A stretch of DNA of 64,000 nucleotides from Terrabacter sp. 28 (GTDB lineage: Bacteria; Actinomycetota; Actinomycetes; Actinomycetales; Dermatophilaceae), in assembly GCA_000955875.1 (NCBI GenBank), contig JYOE01000017.1:107123-171122 (forward strand), written 5' to 3'. Shown here one piece after another: positions 28,435-36,930 of the stretch. Numbering within the stretch: position 1 is the first letter of the stretch; every line of letters starts with the position of its first letter. The notes under the pieces were generated by a model. It was not told the DNA's origin. It was given only the letters and a program-made list of their open reading frames with translations, and did no database searches. Both the position numbers and the translations under genes were made by a program.

Positions 28435-29007
28435 CTACGCCTGCGACGCGGACCCCGGCTGGTCGCTCGCCTGCGCGTCGTCATCCTCAGCAGTCGCCGC
28501 CAAAGCCCTCTCACGACGGGACACCACGAAGACGGCAGCCGGGACGACCGACGTCGCGGCGAAGACCCTCATCCACGGCTTGTCGACGACGTGCCGAGTG
28601 CTGTGGTCGAGCGACAGACGACCCGACCCCGTCAGGGCCAACGCGCCCCCCACCAAGGCCAGGACCAGTTGGTACTCGATGCCGCCCTCCTGCGCGAAGA
28701 AGCCGTGCTCGCGGCTGATCGACCCCGCGACCAGCATCGTTCCGGCTGCGGCTGCCCCGGCCGCAGGGGTGGCGAGGCCGACGGCCAGCAGGGCGCCGCC
28801 ACCGAGCTCCGAGGCGGCCGCGATCCGAGCATTGAGCCGGCCGGGTCTGAAACCGACCTTGTCGAAGAACGCGCCCGTCCCCTCGATCCCGTGCCCGCCG
28901 AAGGCGCCGAACTGCTTCTGGGCGCCGTGCGCCATCATCACTGCGCCGAAGCCGAGCCGAAGGGCCAGTAGGCCGACGTCACGCAGCTCGACCGCATTCC
29001 GCTTCAT
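28435..29007 (-). CDS. DoxX family membrane protein
   Basis: A 190-residue protein with four hydrophobic segments and family motifs (LLALRLGFGAVMMAHGAQKQFG, AASELGGGALLAVGLATP). The start at 29007 follows AGGAGG by 7 nt. The C-terminal tail is polar and acidic. Members of this family form membrane complexes linked to oxidative and thiol stress in mycobacteria; a function here cannot be assigned. It is a single gene, and the neighbour upstream on the same strand is maleylacetate reductase. Confidence 0.85.
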   Translation of the reverse strand: MKRNAVELRDVGLLALRLGFGAVMMAHGAQKQFGAFGGHGIEGTGAFFDKVGFRPGRLNARIAAASELGGGALLAVGLATPAAGAAAAGTMLVAGSISREHGFFAQEGGIEYQLVLALVGGALALTGSGRLSLDHSTRHVVDKPWMRVFAATSVVPAAVFVVSRRERALAATAEDDDAQASDQPGSASQA

Positions 29008-29083
29008 GACCACCCCTCCTGCGACTGCCGAAGCTCCTCGGAGACGGGTTGCGCCTTCCAGCGTAGATCCGGGGTGGCCCGTG

Positions 29084-30148
29084 TCACCAGGCGCGTTCGA
29101 GCAGTCCGGTCACCGACGTGACGTCGAGCGGTCGGGGGTTGGGGTAGGGCGCTGCGACCACGCGCTCGGCCACGCCCGCCAGGGCCGCCCGAGGGACCCC
29201 GAGCTCGCGAAGTCGGCGCGCACCCTCGTGGGCGTCGGCGAGTCCGCGCACCACGCGTACGGGGTCGGTGCCGAGGGCGCGCTCGAGGCGACCGGCGGCA
29301 TCGGGGGCAGCGGGCAGGTCGAAGTCCATGACGTGCGGCAGCAGCATCGCGTGCAGCTCCGCGTGTGGCAGGTCGAAGGTGCCGCCGAGAGCATGGGCGA
29401 GCTGGTGGTGCAGGCCCATTCGCGTCTGCGCGAGGCAGGTCCCGGCGAGCCAGGCACCGGCCTGGACCCTGGACCGTGCGCGCACGTCACCGAGGTCGGC
29501 GAGCACGTCGGGCAGCGCCGCCACGATCTCATGGGCGGCCTCCGTGGCGAGGGCGTCGCTCACCGGCGTGCGGTCGGGGGCCCAGAGCGCCTCGACGGCG
29601 TGCGCCAGCGCGTTCAGGGCGCTCGTCAGGGTGAGCCCGCGCGGCATCGACAGGGTCAGCTCCGGGTCGTAGACGACGGTCCCCGGGGCGAGCGCGGGGT
29701 CGCGGCGGGTGGTCTTCACCCCGCCCCGGGTCTCGCCGAGGACGGGCGTGACCTCCGACCCGGCATACGTCGTCGGCACGGCCACCTGGGGTATGCCGGT
29801 GCGCGCGCTGAGCGCCTTGCCGAGCCCGACCGCGGAACCTCCGCCCACCGCGACGACGGCATCGGCTCGGTGGTCGGTGACGATCGCGAGGGCGCGCTCG
29901 GTCACGTCCACCGGCGTGTGGACCCTCGGGCCGTCGAACCGTGCCGCGAGCCGCCCGCCCAGCGCGGCGGCGAGCGCGTCACCTGCAGCGGCCACCGACG
30001 GCGTCGTCACGAGCAGCACGCGGCGCGCGCCGATGCGTCCGAGCTCGGACGGGACGTGCCGCAGCGCCCCCGGTCCGATGAGCACACGGGTCGCGACGCC
30101 CTGGTGGACGACGACGTCGGCGACGTCGGGCGCGTTCGCGTCGGTCAT
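29084..30148 (-). CDS. Maleylacetate reductase
   Basis: A 354-residue iron-type alcohol dehydrogenase family member that reduces maleylacetate to 3-oxoadipate with NAD(P)H. The NAD-site motif AVGGGSAVGLGKAL and the block VPTTYAGSEVTPVLG are typical. GLHHQLAHALGGTFDLPHAELHA distinguishes maleylacetate reductases from other family members. The ATG at 30148 is preferred over longer frames with an unlikely Arg-rich start. Its usual partner, a hydroxyquinol 1,2-dioxygenase, is not adjacent; the only intradiol dioxygenase in the window is CatA. Confidence 0.88.
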   Translation of the reverse strand: MTDANAPDVADVVVHQGVATRVLIGPGALRHVPSELGRIGARRVLLVTTPSVAAAGDALAAALGGRLAARFDGPRVHTPVDVTERALAIVTDHRADAVVAVGGGSAVGLGKALSARTGIPQVAVPTTYAGSEVTPVLGETRGGVKTTRRDPALAPGTVVYDPELTLSMPRGLTLTSALNALAHAVEALWAPDRTPVSDALATEAAHEIVAALPDVLADLGDVRARSRVQAGAWLAGTCLAQTRMGLHHQLAHALGGTFDLPHAELHAMLLPHVMDFDLPAAPDAAGRLERALGTDPVRVVRGLADAHEGARRLRELGVPRAALAGVAERVVAAPYPNPRPLDVTSVTGLLERAW

Positions 30149-30175
30149 GGCTGCAAGGGTGGCACGTCGACGGCG

Positions 30176-30190
30176 TCGCGAGGCTCGCGA
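30176..30190. promoter_or_regulatory. Short palindrome in a divergent promoter region
   Basis: TCGCGAG-G-CTCGCGA is a perfect inverted repeat with a one-base centre, located between the divergent maleylacetate reductase and hydrolase/cyclase genes. It may be an operator, but no regulator lies next to it. Confidence 0.35.
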
Positions 30191-30229
30191 TGACACCTAC
30201 CCGGCGTTGCCCGAAGGTGCAGACTGGGC

Positions 30230-31606
30230 GTGGACCACGACGCAGGGGGAGGGATGCGCCCGCAGACGACATACGTCGAGTCGGTCGACGGTTACGTCGC
30301 GTACCAGGTGTTCGGGGAGGGGCCTCGGGACCTGCTCTTCGTCACGAACTGGAGCACCAACCTCGACGCGATGTGGGACGAGCCCTCCCTGGCCCACTAC
30401 TTCAGCCGGCTCGGCCGCCTGGGCCGCGTCATGTGCTTCGACAAGCGCGGCACCGGCGTCTCCGACCCCGTCTCGCTGCGCTCGCTGCCGACCCTCGAGC
30501 AGTGGATGGACGACGCACGGCTCGTGCTCGACGCCGTCGGCTCGAAGCAGGCCGTCGTCATCGGTGACACGGAGGGCGGTCCGATGGCGATGCTGCTCGC
30601 AGCGACCTATCCCGCGCGGGTGCGCCAGCTCGTGCTCGTCAACTCCTACGCCCGCTGGCTGCGCGCGCCCGACTACCCGATCGGTATGCCGGAGAGCGCC
30701 CACGTGATCCTGCTCGAGCGCTACTCGACGTGGTGGGGGCAGGACGCCCGCATGCTCGAGGTCACCGCGCCGACCATCGCCCACGACCCGCGCTGGCAGG
30801 AGTGGTTCCTGCGTTACCAGCGGCTGGCGATGCCGCCGGGCGCCGCCTCGACGATGTACGAGTGGGTGACGAAGCTCGACGTGCGCGCCGTCCTCGGTGC
30901 CATCTCGGTCCCTACGCTCGTGCTGCAGCGCACCGACAACGTGCACTACCGGCCGGACTTCGGGCGCTACCTCGCCGAGCACCTGCCGGCCGCGACGCTG
31001 CACGAGCTGCCCGGCGCCGACTGCTACCCCTTCTACACCCCGCAGAACGACGACGTCCTGCGCGAGGTCGCGCAGTTCCTCAGCGCGGCGCCGAGCACGT
31101 CGCCCGAGATCCCCACGCAGCGCGAGCTCGCCACCGTGCTCTTCACCGACGTCGTCGGCTCGACCGACCTCGCGGCGCGGCTCGGCGACGACCGCTGGCT
31201 CGGGCTCCGGGCGGCCCACGACGAGATCGTGCGTCGCAACCTCGCGGCCTTCCGGGGGCGCGAGGTCGCGACGACGGGCGACGGCTTCCTCGCGACGTTC
31301 GACGGTCCGGCGCGGGCGCTGCTCTGTGCCGCACGCATCCGTGACTCGATGCACCTCATCGGGCTCGAGGTGCGCCAGGGCGCCCACACGGGCGAGATCG
31401 AGCGCGTCGGCGACGACATCGGCGGCATCGCCGTGCACCTCGCCGCCCGGGTCATGGCCCTCGCCGGCCCGAGCGAGATCCTCGCGTCGGGCACGGTGAC
31501 CGACCTCGTCGTGGGCTCGGGCATCACCTTCAGCGACCGGGGGAGCCATCGGCTCAAGGGCGTCCCCGGCAGCTGGAAGCTGTATGCCGTCGCCGGCGTG
31601 CCGTAG
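30230..31606 (+). CDS. Alpha/beta-hydrolase fused to class III nucleotide cyclase
   Basis: A 458-residue two-domain protein. Residues about 20-285 form an alpha/beta-hydrolase fold; where the nucleophile elbow GxSxG is expected the sequence is G-D-T-E-G, with Thr114 in place of Ser. Residues about 298-455 form an adenylate/guanylate cyclase domain with metal Asp307 (VLFTDVVGST) and Asp351 (TTGDGFLATFDGP) and the GIAVHLAARV helix. Such fusions are common in actinobacteria and may make cAMP in response to a small ligand. The GTG at 30230 is used; ATG at 30254 is the alternative. Confidence 0.85.
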   Translation: MDHDAGGGMRPQTTYVESVDGYVAYQVFGEGPRDLLFVTNWSTNLDAMWDEPSLAHYFSRLGRLGRVMCFDKRGTGVSDPVSLRSLPTLEQWMDDARLVLDAVGSKQAVVIGDTEGGPMAMLLAATYPARVRQLVLVNSYARWLRAPDYPIGMPESAHVILLERYSTWWGQDARMLEVTAPTIAHDPRWQEWFLRYQRLAMPPGAASTMYEWVTKLDVRAVLGAISVPTLVLQRTDNVHYRPDFGRYLAEHLPAATLHELPGADCYPFYTPQNDDVLREVAQFLSAAPSTSPEIPTQRELATVLFTDVVGSTDLAARLGDDRWLGLRAAHDEIVRRNLAAFRGREVATTGDGFLATFDGPARALLCAARIRDSMHLIGLEVRQGAHTGEIERVGDDIGGIAVHLAARVMALAGPSEILASGTVTDLVVGSGITFSDRGSHRLKGVPGSWKLYAVAGVP

Positions 31607-31630
31607 CCGCGCGCTCGGAGCCACCCGCCG

Positions 31631-31678
31631 GGTTCGAGGTGAAAGCGCGTCAGATGCGACGCGCTTTCACCTCGAACC
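31631..31678. terminator. Long perfect hairpin terminator
   Basis: A perfect 21-bp stem (31631-31651 with 31658-31678) encloses a 6-nt loop AGATGC. It lies between the convergent cyclase and YCII genes. The stem is unusually long and flawless for this window. Confidence 0.8.
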
Positions 31679-31696
31679 GCTCAACCTGTCGGCGAG

Positions 31697-32062
31697 TCAG
31701 CCGACCTGCGGCTGGGGCTTGAAGCGGCGGACCTCGTGGGGCCAGCCGCACGCCTCGGCGATCCTGGCGCCCCACATCGTGGCGGTCGCGTCGTCGGGCA
31801 CGTCCACGATCGCGAAGCCGCCGAGCCACTCCTTGGTCTCGACGTAGGGGCCGTCGGTGACCATCGCCGTGCCGCTGTCGGTGTTGGGGTCGGCGTGGTA
31901 GACGGGGCCGTCCTCCTCCTCGAGGCCACCGGCGAAGACGTACACGCCTGCGGCCTTCATGTCGTTGACCACGCCCATGGCCAGCGGCCCGCGTCCTCGG
32001 AACCACTCCTCCGGGTGGTCGCCCACCCACTGCTGGTTGAAGTACAGGAGGTACTCGGCCAT
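31697..32062 (-). CDS. YCII-related (DGPF/YciI-like) protein
   Basis: A 121-residue protein of the YCII-related family (MAEYLLYFNQQWVGDHP start, TDGPYVETKEWLGGFAIVDV core). Members are small ferredoxin-like alpha/beta folds, often found near sigma factors, with no proven activity. The ATG at 32062 is preceded by GAGGGAG; a longer frame exists but has no site. A short linker separates it from the CsoR-family gene upstream. Confidence 0.85.
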   Translation of the reverse strand: MAEYLLYFNQQWVGDHPEEWFRGRGPLAMGVVNDMKAAGVYVFAGGLEEEDGPVYHADPNTDSGTAMVTDGPYVETKEWLGGFAIVDVPDDATATMWGARIAEACGWPHEVRRFKPQPQVG

Positions 32063-32188
32063 GCGTCTGCTCCCTCGCTCAGTGGCGGCCCGGGTGACTC
32101 CGGACCGCGTCGACACCTGCTACACGAACGACCGTGCCCGGAATCGACACGTCTCCGGGGAGAGTACGACGAGCGGTGCCCCGGACCG

Positions 32189-32568
<380 letters not shown>

Positions 32569-32677
32569 CTGTACGCTGGGGGCTGGCGACCTCTTCCCGC
32601 GCCTCGAGTGATCATGTTTCCCCTGACATGCCGCTCGTGCCGACCGGTCCACGGCTTCCCCTGGGCCGTCCCGGTCA

Positions 32678-32716
32678 GCCGTCGGGGGCGGTGTCCCCGC
32701 ACCCGTCCCCGACGGC
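32678..32716 (-). terminator. Possible hairpin terminator after the small membrane gene
   Basis: Perfect 10-base arms GCCGTCGGGG (32678-32687) and its complement (32707-32716) enclose a 19-nt loop. It lies 25 bp beyond the stop of the 56-codon gene on the - strand. Confidence 0.4.
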
Positions 32717-32740
32717 CCCGCCGTCCCGCGCGAGGGGTGC

Positions 32741-32911
32741 TCAGCCGCCGGTCCTCCGGTGTGACGGGTCGGTGCCGGCGTCGGTGCGGGGGTCGCGGCG
32801 GGGGTCGTGGTCGGGCTCCGTGCGCGTCCCGTCGATGACGCCGAACACGAACCAGGCGACGACGACGAGGATCGCCACTGCGCCGAAGACGAGGGTCGTG
32901 GTGGGGGTCAT
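32741..32911 (-). CDS. Small single-pass membrane protein (56 aa)
   Basis: The frame encodes 56 residues: a short Thr-rich start, one hydrophobic helix (about residues 7-26, with LVFGAVAILVVVAWF inside it) and a charged Asp/Arg/Thr-rich tail. AAGGAG lies 8 nt before the ATG. It lies between the CsoR-family and TetR-family genes, divergent from the latter. No family is recognised; a cell-envelope or small accessory role is possible. Confidence 0.6.
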   Translation of the reverse strand: MTPTTTLVFGAVAILVVVAWFVFGVIDGTRTEPDHDPRRDPRTDAGTDPSHRRTGG

Positions 32912-32952
32912 GGGTGCCACTCCTTCCGCGGTGTCTCACCGCAGCTCAATTA

Positions 32953-32971
32953 CGCTACATTTGGTGTAGCG
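32953..32971. promoter_or_regulatory. TetR operator candidate
   Basis: CGCTACA-N5-TGTAGCG is a perfect inverted repeat, and further outward pairing extends it to about CAATTACGCTACA...TGTAGCGAATTTG with two mismatches. It lies 37 nt upstream of the TetR start codon and 42 nt from the small membrane gene, so it could serve both. Confidence 0.65.
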
Positions 32972-33007
32972 AATTTGAGGCGTCGTTTGTTCCCGAGGAG
33001 GTGCGTG

Positions 33008-33568
33008 GTGCCCGCCGGAAGACCGCGCGACGCCACCGTCGACGAGCGCATCGCCGGAGCCGCCCTGCAGCTGATGCGTGAGCAGGGCCCCCAGGCAGTG
33101 CACGTCGACGGGGTGGCGGCCCGGTCCGGGGTCGCCCGCACGACCGTCTACCGCCGGTACCGCGACCGTGACGCCCTCATCGCAGCCACCCTGGACCGGA
33201 TGACCGAGGCCTCCCTGCCGCACGCGGACCTGCCCCTGACGGACAAGCTGCGCTGGCTGCTCGAGCAGGTGCGTGTGCTCGTCGAGGAGCAGGTCGGTCG
33301 CGGTGCGGTCGCCGCCGTGCTGGCCGGCTCCGACCCTGCGTTCGCGTCAGCTCTGCGCAGGATGCTCGGCGCGCGGCTGGCGCAGCTGCAGCAAGAGATC
33401 GACTCCGACATCCGGCACGGGCAGGTGCGACCCGACGTCGACGCCGATGCCTTGGCGGGGCTCGCCTTCGGCGCCTACCTCGGCGAGCTGCTCCAGCACG
33501 GTCGGGCCCGGCGCGGCTGGGCCGACGGGGTGGTCACCCTGCTGCTGCGCGGGGTCGAGCGCACCTGA
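33008..33568 (+). CDS. TetR-family regulator
   Basis: A 186-residue repressor with an N-terminal helix-turn-helix (VDGVAARSGVARTTVYRRYRDRDALI) and a helical ligand domain. The GTG at 33008 is preceded by GAGGAGG at a 6-nt spacing. A palindrome lies in its promoter. It converges on pobA with only 4 bp between the stops. The ligand is not known. Confidence 0.85.
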   Translation: MPAGRPRDATVDERIAGAALQLMREQGPQAVHVDGVAARSGVARTTVYRRYRDRDALIAATLDRMTEASLPHADLPLTDKLRWLLEQVRVLVEEQVGRGAVAAVLAGSDPAFASALRRMLGARLAQLQQEIDSDIRHGQVRPDVDADALAGLAFGAYLGELLQHGRARRGWADGVVTLLLRGVERT

Positions 33569-33572
33569 CCGC

Positions 33573-34781
33573 TCAGCCGCGACCCGGCGCGCGCTCCGGC
33601 CAGCCCGTGTAGGCCTCGGCCAGGAACCGGGAACCGGCCTCCGAGCCCGTCACCATGGCCAGCTCGCCCATCTGGCGGCGACGGTCGAAGTCGGAGGCGC
33701 CCGGGACCGAGTGCAGCATGCTCGTCATCCAGTAGGAGAAGTGCTGGGCCTTCCACACCCGTGACTGGGCCCGCGGGCTGTAGGTGTCGAGCACGTCCTT
33801 GTCGCCGGTGCGCACCGCATGCTCGAGCACCTCGGCCAGCACCTTGACGTCGGCGAGGGCGAGGTTGAGCCCCTTGGCGCCCGTGGGCGGCACCGTGTGG
33901 GCCGCATCGCCCGCCAGCAGCATGTTGCCGTGGCGCATCGGCTCGCAGACGAAGCTGCGGAAGCGCAGCACGGATCGGTCGGTGATCGGCCCCTCCTTGA
34001 GGGTGAAACCGTCGGGCCCGCTCACGCGGGACTGCAGCTCCTCCCAGATGCGGTCGTCGCTCCAGGCGTCGACGTCCTCGTCGGGGTCGCACTGGAAGTA
34101 CATCCGCTGGAGCGTCTCGGAGCGCTGGCTGATGAGGGCGAAGCCGCGTTCGGAGTGGGCGTAGACGAGCTCGGGAGCGCTGTGCGGCGCCTCGCAGAGG
34201 ATGCCGAACCAGGCGAAGGGGTACTCGCGCGAGAACTGCCGGCGCTGCGCCTCCGGGATCTCGTGGCGGCACATGCTGCGCGACCCGTCGGCGCCGACGA
34301 GGTAGTCGCACTCGATCACCTGCGACGCGCCGGAGGAGTCGGTGAAGCGGATCCGTGGCCGGTCGCCGAGGACGTCCTCGACTCGGGTGTCGGTGACGGC
34401 GAACCGCACGTCGGCACCGTCGCGCTCGCGTGAGGCCGCCAGGTCGACGAAGACGTCGGTCTGCGGGTAGAGCCACGCCGACTCGCCCACGAGTCCCTTG
34501 AAGTCGATCCGGTGGCCGACGCCCCCGAAGCGCAGCTCGATCCCGTCGTGGGCGTGGCCTTCACGCAGCACGCGGTCGGACACGCCGGTGTCGACGAGCA
34601 GGCGCACGCTGTCGGCCTCGAGGATGCCGGCGCGCACCGTCTGCTCGATCTCGGTGCGGCTGCGGTTGTCGACGGCGATCGAGTCGATACCGGCGCGGTG
34701 CAGCAGGTGCGAGAGCATCAGGCCGGCCGGCCCGGCCCCCACGATGCCGACCGTGGTCCTGCTCGTCGTCGGCGTGCTCAT
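33573..34781 (-). CDS. pobA: 4-Hydroxybenzoate 3-monooxygenase
   Basis: A 402-residue FAD monooxygenase that converts 4-hydroxybenzoate to protocatechuate. The FAD motif VGIVGAGPAGLMLSHLLHRAG is at the start, RAGILE follows where RGGILE or RAGILE is expected, then CDYLVGADGSRS and GDAAHTVPPTGAKGLNLALAD. The length matches the family. It is the last gene of the 4-cresol operon and overlaps the aldehyde dehydrogenase by 4 bases (ATGA). The next enzyme of the protocatechuate branch (PcaGH) is not in the window. Confidence 0.96.
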   Translation of the reverse strand: MSTPTTSRTTVGIVGAGPAGLMLSHLLHRAGIDSIAVDNRSRTEIEQTVRAGILEADSVRLLVDTGVSDRVLREGHAHDGIELRFGGVGHRIDFKGLVGESAWLYPQTDVFVDLAASRERDGADVRFAVTDTRVEDVLGDRPRIRFTDSSGASQVIECDYLVGADGSRSMCRHEIPEAQRRQFSREYPFAWFGILCEAPHSAPELVYAHSERGFALISQRSETLQRMYFQCDPDEDVDAWSDDRIWEELQSRVSGPDGFTLKEGPITDRSVLRFRSFVCEPMRHGNMLLAGDAAHTVPPTGAKGLNLALADVKVLAEVLEHAVRTGDKDVLDTYSPRAQSRVWKAQHFSYWMTSMLHSVPGASDFDRRRQMGELAMVTGSEAGSRFLAEAYTGWPERAPGRG

Positions 34782-36265
34782 CTGGACTCCCGTGTAGGCG
34801 TGCGGCGGTGGATCGACTTGTAGGTGACGTAGGCGGCGAGACCCTCGAGGCCGTACTCGACGCCGAGGCCCGAGTCGTGGCGGCCGCCGAACGGCGCGCT
34901 GTGGTTCGAGGCGAAGAAGTTGATGCCGACCGAGCCCGTGTCCATCCGCTCCGCCACCTCCTGGGCGGCCTGCGGGTCGCTGGAGAAGACGAGGCCGCCG
35001 AGCCCGAAGCCGGTGTCGTTGGCCAGGGCGACGGCCTCGTCGACCGTCTCGTAGCGCAGCACCGTGATGACCGGGCCGAAGATCTCCTCGCGCGCGACCC
35101 GCATGTCGGGGGTGACGTCGGCGAGCACCGTCGGCTCGACGAAGTAGCCCTGGCCGCTGCGGGCCCGTCCACCTGTCGTCGCGCGGGCTCCCTCCCGGCG
35201 GGCCGACTCGAGGTGGTCCAGCACGCTGTCGTACTGCGCCCTGGTGGCGACGGGTCCGAACACCGTCTCGTCGTCGAGTGGGTCACCCTGGCGGCCGTCA
35301 CCGATGGTGCGGGTCACCATGTCGACGACCTCGTCGTAACGCTCGGCCGGCGCGAGGATGCGGGTGCTGATGTAGCACGTCTGCCCGGTGTTGCGCATGC
35401 ACGAGCGGACGAGGACCGCCGCCATGGCCTCGAGGTCGGCGTCGGGCAGCACGACCGCCGACGACTTGCCGCCCAGCTCGAGGGTGACCGGGCGCAGCAG
35501 CTCGCCGCAGGCGGCTGCGATCCTGCGCCCGACCGGCGTCGAGCCGGTGAAAGCGACCTTGGCGGTGAGCGGATGGCGCACGAGAGCGTCACCGACCGCC
35601 CCCGACCCGGTGAGGAGGTTGACGACGCCGGGCGGCACGCCCGCCGCCTCGACCGCCTCGACGACGAAGCGGATCGAGAGAGGAGTGGGCGAGGCCGGCT
35701 TGACGACGACAGTGCACCCGGCGAGGAGTGCGGGCGCCAGCTTGATGGCCACGAGGTTGATCGGGAAGTTCCACGGGGCGATGAGCACGCACACGCCGAC
35801 GGGGTCGCGGCGTACGACGGACTCGGAGCCCGCCAGCGCCGGGAACGGGCGCACGTCGTCGGCGTCGAGGTGGTCGGCGACGCCGGCGAACCACCGGAAG
35901 ATGCCGGCTGCGTTGCTCGCGGCACCGCGGCTCTCGGACAAGGGAGTGCCGTTCTCGCGCGAGATGGTGAGCGCGAGCTGCTCCGCGCGCTTCTCGATCT
36001 CGTCGGCGACACCCCTCAGGTAGGCCGCCCGTTCGCCCGCGGTCAGCCGCGGCCACGGGCCGGTGCGGAACGCGCGGTCGGCCGCCGCCATGGCGGACTC
36101 GACGTCGTCGGGCGTGGCGTCCGGGACGGAGCCCCAGACCTCCTCGGTGGCCGGGTCGACGACCTGGGTGCGGGCATCGCCCGTCGACGGGGCCCACGTC
36201 CCGTCGACGTAGTGGTCGTCGACGTGCGTCCACGGCAGGTCGAGGTCCGCACGGTCGAGGATCAT
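34778..36265 (-). CDS. creC: Aldehyde dehydrogenase, 4-hydroxybenzaldehyde to 4-hydroxybenzoate (CreC-like)
   Basis: A 495-residue ALDH with APWNFP, ELGGKSSAVVLPDADLE and the catalytic Cys in NTGQTC. It overlaps both neighbours by 4 bases (HD protein upstream, pobA downstream), so it is part of one translated unit. Given the surrounding 4-cresol genes it should oxidise 4-hydroxybenzaldehyde to the PobA substrate. The symbol follows the Corynebacterium glutamicum creABCDEFGHIR cluster as I recall it; the order differs. The ATG at 36265 is used because it overlaps the preceding stop. Confidence 0.85.
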   Translation of the reverse strand: MILDRADLDLPWTHVDDHYVDGTWAPSTGDARTQVVDPATEEVWGSVPDATPDDVESAMAAADRAFRTGPWPRLTAGERAAYLRGVADEIEKRAEQLALTISRENGTPLSESRGAASNAAGIFRWFAGVADHLDADDVRPFPALAGSESVVRRDPVGVCVLIAPWNFPINLVAIKLAPALLAGCTVVVKPASPTPLSIRFVVEAVEAAGVPPGVVNLLTGSGAVGDALVRHPLTAKVAFTGSTPVGRRIAAACGELLRPVTLELGGKSSAVVLPDADLEAMAAVLVRSCMRNTGQTCYISTRILAPAERYDEVVDMVTRTIGDGRQGDPLDDETVFGPVATRAQYDSVLDHLESARREGARATTGGRARSGQGYFVEPTVLADVTPDMRVAREEIFGPVITVLRYETVDEAVALANDTGFGLGGLVFSSDPQAAQEVAERMDTGSVGINFFASNHSAPFGGRHDSGLGVEYGLEGLAAYVTYKSIHRRTPTRESR

Positions 36266-36930
36266 CGCAGCACGTCCGTCTTGAGCAGAGCCGTCGCGCG
36301 GTCCAGGGCTGCCGTCGCCATGGCGATGCCGGCCTCGGTGAGCAGCTCGGGGATGATCTCGGCGCGGAGCCGGTCGGTGTAGGTCGCCGGGTCCATGCCG
36401 AACCACCCGGATGCCAACGCGATGCCCGCGGGGTCGAAGCGCCACAGCCGGTCGGCGTCGCGCATCATCGCGTCCTCCAGGCTGTACGCCTCGTGCCGGG
36501 TGTCGTGCCCGTCGATGATGGCGCAGACGTCGTCGACGAACTGCTCGTCGTAGCCGAGCGGGGGCAGCACCTCGCGAGCGATGACGCAGCCCTGCTTCTC
36601 GTGCTCGAAGCGGATGGCGGCCTTGCGCCAGTCACCGCCGAAGCCCTCCGAGATGATGCGGGTCTCGTCGACGCGCCCCCAGCCGGTGTCGTGGAGCAGG
36701 ATCGCGACGCGCACGAGGCGCGAGTCCGCCTGCGGGTAGGCGCGGCAGAGGCGCTCGGCGTACGCGAGGGAGATCGGCAGGTGGATGTCGTTGCCCCGGG
36801 TCCGGGTCTCGGGGACGACGCTCTTCCACACCGGGTCGAGGTCGACCCCGTCGGCGGGCGTCAGTGTGATGGGGGTGGTGTCCACCGGTCCGGTGGCGGC
36901 CACGGGGGTCGGGGGCAGGGGATGAGTCAT
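36262..36930 (-). CDS. creD: HD-domain phosphohydrolase (CreD-like)
   Basis: A 222-residue HD-superfamily protein with His (NDIHLPISLA), the HD pair in AILLHDTGWG, further His/Asp in IIDGHDTRHEA and Asp in MMRDADRLWR. In C. glutamicum the HD protein CreD hydrolyses the phosphate ester after the P450 step, releasing the 4-hydroxybenzyl alcohol-level intermediate; I infer the same role from the neighbours. It overlaps the ferredoxin reductase stop by 4 bases and the next gene by 4 bases. A paralogue is encoded at 44455-45141. Confidence 0.83.
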   Translation of the reverse strand: MTHPLPPTPVAATGPVDTTPITLTPADGVDLDPVWKSVVPETRTRGNDIHLPISLAYAERLCRAYPQADSRLVRVAILLHDTGWGRVDETRIISEGFGGDWRKAAIRFEHEKQGCVIAREVLPPLGYDEQFVDDVCAIIDGHDTRHEAYSLEDAMMRDADRLWRFDPAGIALASGWFGMDPATYTDRLRAEIIPELLTEAGIAMATAALDRATALLKTDVLR

